NCBI RefSeq assembly: GCF_010726245.1
Contig: NZ_AP022561.1
Coordinates: 496,001-560,000, forward strand
Length of the DNA: 64,000 nucleotides
Reading direction: 5' to 3'
Source of the DNA: Mycolicibacterium aichiense
Lineage (GTDB): Bacteria; Actinomycetota; Actinomycetes; Mycobacteriales; Mycobacteriaceae
Under the pieces are notes generated by a model. The model saw only the letters and a list, made by a program, of their open reading frames with translations. It had not been told where the DNA came from and ran no database searches. Both the position numbers and the translations under genes were made by a program. Numbering within the stretch: the first letter of the stretch is position 1; every line of letters begins with the position of its first letter. Shown here piece after piece: positions 57,678 to 64,000 of this stretch.

Positions 57678-58835
57678 ATGGCCCCCGCTTCACAGGCATA
57701 CGTCATCGACGCCGTACGCACGGCGGTCGGCAAGCGCAACGGTTCGCTGGCCCACGTCCATCCCATCGACCTCGGAGTGGTGGCGTTCCGCGGCATCTTC
57801 GACCGGGTCGACGTCGACCCCGGCGCCGTCGAGGACGCGATCGTCGGCTGCCTGGACACCATCGGCCCGCAGGCCGGCAACATCGGCCGCAACACCTGGC
57901 TGGCGGCCGGGTTCCCCGAAGAGGTGCCGGGCGTGACCGTCGACCGCCAGTGTGGCTCCAGCCAGCAGGCGATTTCCTTTGGTGCACAGGCCATCATGGC
58001 CGGCACCGCGGATCTGATCCTGGCTGCCGGCATGCAGAACATGAGCCGCATCCCGATCTCCTCGGCGATGACCGTCGCCGAGCAGTTCGGCTTCACTTCG
58101 CCGACCAACGAGTCGGAGAATTGGCTGCACCGCTACGGCGATCAGGAGATCTCGCAGTTCCGCGGCGCGGAGATGATCGCCGAGAAGTGGGGCCTGTCTC
58201 GCGAGGAGATGGAAGAGTTCTCGCTGAACAGCCACAACAAGGCCTTCGCCGCCATCCGCAACGGCAACTTCGAGAACGAGATCGTCCCGGTCGGTGACTT
58301 CCGCACCGACGAGGGCCCGCGCGAATCCAGCCTGGAGAAGATGGCGGGGCTCAAGACGCTCCGCGAAGGCGGCCGGCTGACCGCGGCCATGGCCAGCCAG
58401 ATCTCCGACGGCGCAAGCGCGGTCCTGCTCGCCAGCGAGCAGGCTGTCAAGGACCACAAGCTCACCCCGCGGGCCCGCATCCACCACATCAGCGCCCGCG
58501 GCGCCGACCCGGTGTTCATGCTCACCGGCCCCATCCCGGCGACCAAGTACGCACTGGACAAGGCCGGCCTGACGATCGACGACATCGACGTCGTGGAGAT
58601 CAACGAGGCGTTCGCGCCGGTGGTGATGGCCTGGCTGAAGGAGACCAAGGCCGACCCGGAGAGGGTCAATCCCAACGGTGGCGCGATCGCACTGGGCCAC
58701 CCGCTGGGGGCCACCGGCGCCAAGCTGTTCACCACCATGCTGAACGAACTCGAGCGCCGCGGCGGCCGCTACGGCCTGCAGACGATGTGCGAAGGCGGCG
58801 GCACCGCCAACGTCACGATCATCGAACGGCTCTAA
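57678..58835 (+). CDS. fadA6: Acetyl-CoA acetyltransferase (thiolase) FadA6
   Basis: 385 residues from ATG 57678, with AAGGAG upstream. The nucleophilic Cys lies in VDRQCGSSQQAI (about residue 93), the catalytic His in GHPLGATGAKL, and the second Cys in MCEGGGTANV. It performs thiolytic cleavage in the terminal HIP-CoA degradation steps. Followed by a hairpin repeat. Confidence 0.93.
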   Translation: MAPASQAYVIDAVRTAVGKRNGSLAHVHPIDLGVVAFRGIFDRVDVDPGAVEDAIVGCLDTIGPQAGNIGRNTWLAAGFPEEVPGVTVDRQCGSSQQAISFGAQAIMAGTADLILAAGMQNMSRIPISSAMTVAEQFGFTSPTNESENWLHRYGDQEISQFRGAEMIAEKWGLSREEMEEFSLNSHNKAFAAIRNGNFENEIVPVGDFRTDEGPRESSLEKMAGLKTLREGGRLTAAMASQISDGASAVLLASEQAVKDHKLTPRARIHHISARGADPVFMLTGPIPATKYALDKAGLTIDDIDVVEINEAFAPVVMAWLKETKADPERVNPNGGAIALGHPLGATGAKLFTTMLNELERRGGRYGLQTMCEGGGTANVTIIERL

Positions 58836-58845
58836 CGACTTTCGT

Positions 58846-58902
58846 CGATTGTGCGGTTTCATACGCGGCGCGCCGTCGGCAGCGTATGAAACCGCACAAT
58901 CG
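58846..58902. repeat. Intergenic hairpin repeat, copy B
   Basis: Two perfect 21-base arms (58846-58866 and 58882-58902), starting CGATTGTGCGGTTTCATACG, flank a 15-base loop containing GGCGCGCC. It shares GTGCGGTTTCATACGC exactly with copy A at 40471-40486. It stands between convergent fadA6 and the alcohol dehydrogenase gene and may terminate both. Confidence 0.8.
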
Positions 58903-58907
58903 CGACG

Positions 58908-60020
58908 TCAGTGGTCGTGCAGCACGACTCCACGGATGTTGCGGCCGGCGAGCATGTCGTCGTAGGCGTTGTTGATCTCGCCCAGCTTGTACTCGTGGGT
59001 GACCGTCTCGTCGAGCAGCAGCTTGCCCTGGCGGTAGAGGCTGAGCAGCTTGGGTATGTCGGCGCGCGGGTTGGCCTGTCCGTAGAGGCTGCCGAGCAGC
59101 CGCTTCTGGAACAGCGTGAACATCGTCATCGGCAGCACCGGCGTCACGTCGGTCATCGGCGCCAGCGCGGTGAGCACCACGGCGCCGCCCTTGCTGACGA
59201 GTTCCAGTGCGTCGTTGATCATCTGGCCTTCGACCAGTCCCACCGTCAGCAGGGCGGAATCGGCCATCACCCCCTTGGTGAGCTCGCGGACCAACTCGGT
59301 GCCTTCCGCGATCGACGTCGCGAAGTGGGTGGCGCCGAACAGAAATGCCTTGTCCCGCTTGCTCTCTACGATGTCGATCACGACGATCTTCTCGGCGCCC
59401 GCCAGCCGGGCGCCCTGGATGGCACCGCTACCGATGCCGCCGCAACCGATGACGACCACGGTGTCGCCCGGCGCCACGTCGGCGGTGTTGACCGCCGAAC
59501 CCCATCCGGTGGTGACACCGCATCCGAGCAGGCAGGCCCGGGTCAGCGGGATGTCGTCGTCGATCTTGACCAGCGACGCCTCCGGGACGGTGCCGTAGGG
59601 AGCGAAGGTGCCCAAACCGATTGCCGCGTAGATGTCTTGGCCGCGGGCATGCCGGCGGAAGGTGCCGTCGGGCTGTAGGCCCATGAGGATCTCGGCGCCC
59701 ATGTCGCACAGGTTCGACTTTCCGGTCGCACACCAGCGGCAGCGTCCGCAGGCGGGCAGGAATGCGGCCACGATGTGATCGCCGGCCTTGAGATCGCGAA
59801 CTCCCGGCCCGACCTCCTGCACGATGCCCGCGCCTTCGTGCCCACCGATCAGCGGAATGGGCGCGACCAGATCACCGTCGCGGATGTGGTGATCGGAGTG
59901 GCACAACCCGGTGGCCTCGAACGAAACCAGAACCTCGCCGTCCTTCGGCGGATCGAGCTCGACTTCTTCGACGCTCCAGTCTTGGCCGTAATCCCACAAG
60001 ATGGCGGCATTCATTTTCAT
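58908..60020 (-). CDS. NDMA-dependent-type zinc alcohol dehydrogenase
   Basis: 370 residues from ATG (complement of 60018-60020); an ATG six bases later is possible. The catalytic zinc ligands are in GLCHSDHHI and GGHEGAGIV, the structural zinc Cys cluster in CGRCRWCATGKSNLC, and the nucleotide fold in GCGGIGSGAIQGA. It resembles the mycothiol/NDMA-type dehydrogenases of Actinobacteria. It lies 46 bases after the satD cassette on the same strand, so it may be read with it. Confidence 0.85.
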   Translation of the reverse strand: MKMNAAILWDYGQDWSVEEVELDPPKDGEVLVSFEATGLCHSDHHIRDGDLVAPIPLIGGHEGAGIVQEVGPGVRDLKAGDHIVAAFLPACGRCRWCATGKSNLCDMGAEILMGLQPDGTFRRHARGQDIYAAIGLGTFAPYGTVPEASLVKIDDDIPLTRACLLGCGVTTGWGSAVNTADVAPGDTVVVIGCGGIGSGAIQGARLAGAEKIVVIDIVESKRDKAFLFGATHFATSIAEGTELVRELTKGVMADSALLTVGLVEGQMINDALELVSKGGAVVLTALAPMTDVTPVLPMTMFTLFQKRLLGSLYGQANPRADIPKLLSLYRQGKLLLDETVTHEYKLGEINNAYDDMLAGRNIRGVVLHDH

Positions 60021-60066
60021 GGTGCACAACGTATGACGCCGACGCCGTCCCGCGACGGCGATTCGG

Positions 60067-60462
60067 CTAACCGAGACCGGTCAGGGCGAGACCACCGAGC
60101 GCCACGATCCAGCTGGCGAAACTGCCAACCAGAAAGTACTCGGTCACATCGTCGATGCCGATACCGCCATTCTCCCTGGCCTTTTGGGCGTTGATCTCCG
60201 GGAACCGGATGATGCTCTTGGCTGCCACCACCGCCGTCGCGACGGCCAGCTGCCCGGCCAGGGCCAGCCCGACGATCAACAACCGTTCCATCGGCCCGAG
60301 TAGCCGCCCGCCCTTCAGCTTGTCGGACGGCTGCGGCTCGCCGGCAGGCTTGACCGAGCCCACTGACCCCAGCAGAAGACGGACCAGTTGGTTGCCTGTC
60401 GCGATCTGCAGCAGAATCACCCCGACCGCCAACATGATTCGGGTCGGATCGGTCGCGGTCAC
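60067..60462 (-). CDS. Membrane protein 2 of the satD cassette (DUF3307-like C-terminal half)
   Basis: 131 residues from GTG (complement of 60460-60462), overlapping the upstream gene as GTGA. Three hydrophobic segments (about 9-31, 57-82 and 106-128). The stretch AAKSIIRFPEI followed by VTEYFLVGSFASW resembles the C-terminal half of DUF3307 membrane proteins, which are often near SatD. No enzyme motif is visible. Confidence 0.75.
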   Translation of the reverse strand: MTATDPTRIMLAVGVILLQIATGNQLVRLLLGSVGSVKPAGEPQPSDKLKGGRLLGPMERLLIVGLALAGQLAVATAVVAAKSIIRFPEINAQKARENGGIGIDDVTEYFLVGSFASWIVALGGLALTGLG

Positions 60463-60803
60463 CGGGGCCCGCCGAGCCAGGCCTTGACCGGGCCGGCCAC
60501 CGGCGAACCCAAGCCGGACAGCAGGATCAGCACCGTCAGCACGCCGCCGAACAAGACCAGCGGCGCCACTTGCCTGCGGCCCCCGACCCGCTCGGCGCGG
60601 GTGCATGACAGCTCCCACACCACCGAGGCCGCCGCGGCGATGCCGACCAGGATCAGATCACCGAGATGCCAGAGCCCGCACATCGCGGCGGTGATCACCG
60701 CGACCACGGGGCCGCTGACGACCGGCGGCCATCGGTGCCGAGTCAGCCTGCGCAGGCCATCGGCACACCCGATCGCGATCAGAAACACGGCGACGCCGCT
60801 CAC
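60459..60803 (-). CDS. Membrane protein 1 of the satD cassette
   Basis: 114 residues from GTG (complement of 60801-60803), overlapping satD as GTGA and the next gene likewise. Three or four hydrophobic segments (about 2-14, 27-45, 47-64 and 82-98) with a basic loop (CTRAERVGGRRQ) between the last two. No family is recognised with certainty. The overlaps show strict coupling of the three proteins. Confidence 0.72.
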   Translation of the reverse strand: MSGVAVFLIAIGCADGLRRLTRHRWPPVVSGPVVAVITAAMCGLWHLGDLILVGIAAAASVVWELSCTRAERVGGRRQVAPLVLFGGVLTVLILLSGLGSPVAGPVKAWLGGPR

Positions 60804-61441
60804 CGGACCACCCTCAGCTGTTCGGAAGCCAGCACCAGCAGATCCAGTCCATCGCGGGCGGTCCGCTGGGACACCGCCGATGCGCTGATCCCTTCCATGG
60901 CCGCCAATTCCTTCTTCGTCTTGTGGTCGAGCAGTCCCCGCAGGAGCCGAAGGGACCGGGCATCCATCGATCCAAGCAGGTGGTCCCGACACAACAGGGC
61001 GGCGTTGACGGCCTGCGGGTCGGGGCCGGTGTCGCCGTGGCGGCGGTAGGCGGTGCGCACCGTTGCCAGCGCAGGTTGCTGCTGGGCGGCCGCGGTCCAC
61101 TCGATGGCTTCTCGCGCCGACCACCAGCCGGGGCCGTCCTGAATGCCGGTGGCCGAGTCGAGCACCGTCATCTCACCCCAGCCGATACCGAAGCGCACGT
61201 CGATGTCGGCATCGAGCGCCAAGCGGACGGTCAACGCGGCGTCGATCGCGGCGCCCACGGTCGGATAACTGCCCTGGAACTCGTCACCGACCGTGAACGC
61301 GGGAGGGTCCGCGGCGACCGCGCCGAGCGCTTCGGTCACGCGCCGGTGCAGGTCCGCGCGGTCGGTGGCGCGGCGGGAGTCGACGACGTCGCCGATCAAT
61401 GCCGCCCGGCACGATGAAGCGATAGCCTTCACTTCGTTCAT
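60800..61441 (-). CDS. satD: SatD-family protein (cyclase-like domain plus HTH)
   Basis: 213 residues from ATG (complement of 61439-61441). The N-terminal domain (about 10-115) starts LIGDVVDSRR, with Asp18 and Asp21, and has a GDEF stretch at residues 52-55. Spacing and fold pattern are reminiscent of the palm domain of nucleotide cyclases and GGDEF proteins. The C terminus (about 172-204, TKKELAAMEGISASAVSQR) is a helix-turn-helix. It leads satD-membrane1-membrane2. SatD family assignment is from recall; the cyclase comparison is inference. Confidence 0.78.
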   Translation of the reverse strand: MNEVKAIASSCRAALIGDVVDSRRATDRADLHRRVTEALGAVAADPPAFTVGDEFQGSYPTVGAAIDAALTVRLALDADIDVRFGIGWGEMTVLDSATGIQDGPGWWSAREAIEWTAAAQQQPALATVRTAYRRHGDTGPDPQAVNAALLCRDHLLGSMDARSLRLLRGLLDHKTKKELAAMEGISASAVSQRTARDGLDLLVLASEQLRVVR

Positions 61442-61488
61442 ATGAAGACTATAGCTTCATTTCGACACAATGAAGCGTATAGCTTTAT
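61414..61488. promoter_or_regulatory. Three tandem 19-nt operator-like repeats, 28-nt period
   Basis: Copies at 61414-61432, 61442-61460 and 61470-61488 each begin ATGAAG on the plus strand; the two upstream of satD end CTTCAT or CTTTAT. The upstream copies agree at 16 of 19 bases. The starts are exactly 28 bases apart. The first copy lies inside the satD coding start and the third overlaps the ipdC stop. Probably the binding sites of the SatD helix-turn-helix. Confidence 0.65.
61448..61453 (-). promoter_or_regulatory. Probable -10 element of satD, leaderless
   Basis: On the minus strand TATAGT lies six bases before the satD ATG, predicting transcription from the start codon. It is inside the middle operator-like repeat, so binding there would block RNA polymerase. 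Confidence 0.5.
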
Positions 61489-62549
61489 ATGATGTAGGAG
61501 CTGGCGGACTGCAGGTGTTTGACGGCGTCGGTGACGATGGTCTCGACCAGCTCGGCGCAGGACGGCAGATTCTCGATGATCCCGGCGACCTGCCCGGAGG
61601 CCAGGACACCCGCCTCGGTGTTGCCTTCGACCAGCCCGGCCTTCAGCAGCATCGGGGTGTTGGCCGCCATCAGCACCTGCGACCAGGTGAGGTCCTTGCC
61701 GTGGCGCATCGCCAGACCGTCGCGGATCATCCCCGCCCACGTCATCTGAGACATCTTCTTGAACTTGGCGGCATTACGCACCGCCGCGGCGAAGCCGCGA
61801 ACCGGCGAGCCGCTTTCGAGCTTCTCGACGAGTTCGGTGCGCAGCACCCGGTGTGGCATGCCGTCGACCCGGGTGGACACCACGGTGCCGTCGAGGGCAG
61901 CGCCAAGGTAACGCTGCTTGACCTCTTCGGGCACAGTCGAATCCGAGGTCAGCAGGAACCGGGTTCCCATCGCGACTCCCGCCGCGCCGTAGGACAACGC
62001 CGCGGCCAGTCCGCGTCCGTCGAAGAAGCCGCCGGCGGCGATCACCGGGATGTCGACAGCGTCGAGTACCGAGGGCAGCAGCAGGGTGGTGGCGACCGGG
62101 CCGGTGTGGCCGCCGCCTTCACCGCCCTGCACGATGACGGCGTCGGCGCCCCAGCTCGCCACCTTCTTCGCGTGTTTGGCTGCGCCGACCGACGGAATCA
62201 CCACGGAGCCTGCTTCTTTGAGCTTCGCGATCAGTTCCTGCTTGGGGGCCAGCGCGAACGACGCGACCTTGACCCCTTCCCGGATCATGAGGTCGACGCG
62301 ATCGGGGGCGTCGGCGCCGTCGGCGCGGATGTTGACGCCGAACGGTTTGTCGGTGGCCGCTTTGACCTTCTTGATGGCGTTCGCCAGCTCGTCGATGGTC
62401 ATCGTGGCCGATGCCAGGATGCCAAGGCCGCCGGCGTTGGACGTGGCCGACACCAGCCGCGCACCGGCGACCCAGCCCATGCCGGTCTGTACCACCGGGT
62501 GTTCGATGCCGATCAGGTCGGTCAGCGGGGTCTTCAGGCGGGCGGTCAT
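61485..62549 (-). CDS. ipdC: Nitronate-monooxygenase-like flavoprotein IpdC
   Basis: 354 residues from ATG (complement of 62547-62549), the length of M. tuberculosis Rv3553. TIM-barrel FMN protein with TGMGWVAGARLV, VQGGEGGGHTGPV and IAAGGFFDGRGLAAAL (flavin phosphate site). IpdC acts on a HIP-derived CoA thioester. It follows ipdB by 31 bases. Confidence 0.9.
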   Translation of the reverse strand: MTARLKTPLTDLIGIEHPVVQTGMGWVAGARLVSATSNAGGLGILASATMTIDELANAIKKVKAATDKPFGVNIRADGADAPDRVDLMIREGVKVASFALAPKQELIAKLKEAGSVVIPSVGAAKHAKKVASWGADAVIVQGGEGGGHTGPVATTLLLPSVLDAVDIPVIAAGGFFDGRGLAAALSYGAAGVAMGTRFLLTSDSTVPEEVKQRYLGAALDGTVVSTRVDGMPHRVLRTELVEKLESGSPVRGFAAAVRNAAKFKKMSQMTWAGMIRDGLAMRHGKDLTWSQVLMAANTPMLLKAGLVEGNTEAGVLASGQVAGIIENLPSCAELVETIVTDAVKHLQSASSYII

Positions 62550-62580
62550 CGGGGCCCGAGGTTCTTCGCGCAAGCGCTCA

Positions 62581-63327
62581 TCACTTGACTTCTCTGTCCC
62601 GCAACGACTTCGGGTCGATGACTTCTTGCAGCAGCTTCTGCTCCTCGCCGGAGGGCAGGCGAGAGGTGTCGGCCTCGCCAAGGCCGTGCACCTCGAACGA
62701 GGTGTTCTCGGCGACCTGTTCGGGCTCCACGCCCGGATGCAGCGACACCGCCCGCATCTGGTGGTCGGGTCCGTTGAAGTCGAACACACCCAGGTTGGTC
62801 ACCACCCGGTAGACGTTCATGAAGCGGTAGGCCGGATTGTCCGGATCGATCTTGTCCCAGCCGATTCCGGAGACGATGTCGACGCTCTCGCCGAACACCC
62901 GTTTGGAATGGTTGCCGACCCAGTAACTGGTCGCGTGGTTGATCGTGTTACCCGGAGCGCCGCGCACGCCGAACATCTGCCGGGTCGGATGCTGCAGCGG
63001 CCCGAACGCGGACAGGTTCTGGTTGCCATAGCGGTCGATCTGGTTGGCGCCCATCACCACGTGGCGCCGGCCCCAGGCGAGCGTCTCGAAGACACGGCCG
63101 AACGGCATCCAGCCCTCGATGGCTCCGGTGGCGCCCATTGCCGGGGTGTCGGCGAGGATGCGCGCTTCGCCATCGGTCAGCAGGATGTCGGGGGAGAACG
63201 TCAGTCGGGCCAACCGGGCACCGATCGACACCATGTTGGCCATCGGACTGACCATGATCTCGCCTGCGTCACGGAACAATTCCGCGCAGGCGACGGCGCA
63301 CACCTCGGCGCGGGTTGCGGAGATCAT
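62581..63327 (-). CDS. ipdB: COCHEA-CoA hydrolase beta subunit IpdB
   Basis: 248 residues from ATG (complement of 63325-63327), overlapping ipdA by four bases. CoA-transferase-like beta subunit that with IpdA opens the last steroid ring. Visible segments are MGANQIDRYGNQNLSAFG and MRAVSLHPGVEPEQV. Confidence 0.92.
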   Translation of the reverse strand: MISATRAEVCAVACAELFRDAGEIMVSPMANMVSIGARLARLTFSPDILLTDGEARILADTPAMGATGAIEGWMPFGRVFETLAWGRRHVVMGANQIDRYGNQNLSAFGPLQHPTRQMFGVRGAPGNTINHATSYWVGNHSKRVFGESVDIVSGIGWDKIDPDNPAYRFMNVYRVVTNLGVFDFNGPDHQMRAVSLHPGVEPEQVAENTSFEVHGLGEADTSRLPSGEEQKLLQEVIDPKSLRDREVK

Positions 63328-64000
63328 TTCGCGGCCTCCTGATCTGCCTTGAACTTGCGCACTGCGGCTTGGTAATCGTCTTCACTCCCCGACAGATAGG
63401 TCGAGACGAACTCGGCCCACGTGTCGTCGGATCCGGCGGCCTCGGCGTAGTGACGCTGGAATTTCTCGTCGCGACGGTAGTCCGGCTCGGCGGTGGTGAA
63501 GTGGGCACCGTTGGGTGCCTCGACCACGCTGTCAACCATCATCCGGTTGATCAGCAATGCTTGCACCGGAACAGATTTCACCAGCTCGTCGGTCGGCACC
63601 ACCTTCTCCACCGACATGACCCGCTTCTGCGCCGACATCAGGAACAGGTCGTCGAAGTACGGGTCGATGCCGGTGTACGCGGCATTGCCTTGAGCGTCAC
63701 CGAGATTGAGGTGCACCAAGGCGACGTCCAGGTTGAGCGCGGGCATGGCCACGAGTTCCTCGTAGCCTTCCCCGGTCGGATACGGCGACTTCACCGTCTT
63801 GAGCTCGTCACCCCAGAACGCCCGCACGTCACTGCCCAGCCCGGCGCGGATCGGCAGGAACGGCAGACGTTGGGCCGCGGCCTGCAGACCGCAGCGCAGC
63901 ATGCCTTCGTCCATCTCGCGTGCCTCGATTGCACCTGTCGTGCGGGCCTTGGCGAACCACGGGTCGTAGAACGGGGGCGAGTCCAGGGACACGAAGCCGT
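63324..64000 (-). CDS. ipdA: COCHEA-CoA hydrolase alpha subunit IpdA, C-terminal part
   Basis: The gene runs leftward and its start is beyond the right edge; about 225 residues are present of roughly 290 expected. The fold is that of class I CoA-transferase alpha subunits (PALNLDVALVHLNLGDAQGN, PVQALLINRMMVDSVVE). With IpdB it hydrolyses the C-ring ketone of COCHEA-CoA. The catalytic Glu cannot be assigned from the visible part with certainty. Confidence 0.9.
   Translation of the reverse strand, partial: GFVSLDSPPFYDPWFAKARTTGAIEAREMDEGMLRCGLQAAAQRLPFLPIRAGLGSDVRAFWGDELKTVKSPYPTGEGYEELVAMPALNLDVALVHLNLGDAQGNAAYTGIDPYFDDLFLMSAQKRVMSVEKVVPTDELVKSVPVQALLINRMMVDSVVEAPNGAHFTTAEPDYRRDEKFQRHYAEAAGSDDTWAEFVSTYLSGSEDDYQAAVRKFKADQEAAK

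Overview
The window is high-GC actinobacterial DNA and almost certainly comes from a Mycobacterium/Mycolicibacterium-type genome. Gene content and order follow, in inverted orientation, the M. tuberculosis stretch from ftsH down to the ipdAB genes. The evidence is the folE-folP-folB-folK series, the panC-panD-coaX series, lysS-lsr2-clpC1, lpqF/mhuD, mutY/canB, disA-radA-lpqE, carD-ispD-ispF-cysS-rlmB, kstR-fadE34, kshB/hsaACB and the fadD3/fadE30-ipdF-kstR2-fadA6/ipdCBA genes. Orthology is judged from remembered protein families, not from a search. No rRNA, tRNA, CRISPR array or insertion sequence was seen, and no gene-free stretch exceeds about 300 bases.

Layout. (1) 1-8039: the end of ftsH, then a tightly coupled cofactor operon for folate (folE, folP, folB, folK), two membrane proteins, a Rossmann/DUF2520 protein, and pantothenate/CoA synthesis (panC, panD, coaX). 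(2) 8036-16302: a D-amino-acid dehydratase-like gene, lysS, lsr2, clpC1 (with a ClgR-type palindrome and a clear terminator), a YbjQ protein, and a cobalamin-riboswitch-controlled cbtB-cbtA-phosphatase operon. (3) 16282-29932: a housekeeping block holding the mhuD-lpqF pair, a hydrolase, a GlxA-type regulator, mutY/canB, radA-disA, lpqE, carD, the MEP-pathway genes ispD and ispF, cysS and rlmB. (4) 29935-37468: accessory and transport genes: an ArsB-like permease, an MBL-fold protein, pxpA, a zinc ABC transporter (znuABC with a Zur-type box), a LacI regulator and otsB. (5) 37475-64000: the cholesterol catabolic region. KstR with its operators covers fadE34, kshB and hsaA-hsaC-hsaB. KstR2 with its operator covers fadD3-fadE31-fadE32-fadE33-patatin-aspB and fadE30-ipdF-kstR2-fadA6. 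The ipdA-ipdB-ipdC genes run off the right edge.

Steroid logic. KshB supplies electrons for 9-alpha-hydroxylation. HsaB/HsaA hydroxylate the aromatised A ring and HsaC cleaves it. HsaD, the next enzyme, is missing from its usual place between hsaA and hsaC. FadD3 activates the remaining C/D-ring propionate (HIP) to its CoA ester, and IpdF, FadE30, IpdC, IpdAB, FadE31-33 and FadA6 take it apart. Non-steroid inserts sit inside this region: a LysR/MHS-transporter/3-hydroxybutyrate-dehydrogenase module, an NDMA-type alcohol dehydrogenase, and a satD plus two-membrane-protein cassette preceded by three 19-nt operator-like repeats at an exact 28-nt period. That cassette is the least explained system in the window.

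DNA-level features include hairpin-forming intergenic repeats (two share a 16-nt core), several probable leaderless promoters, and several convergent gene pairs that overlap by four bases at their stop codons.
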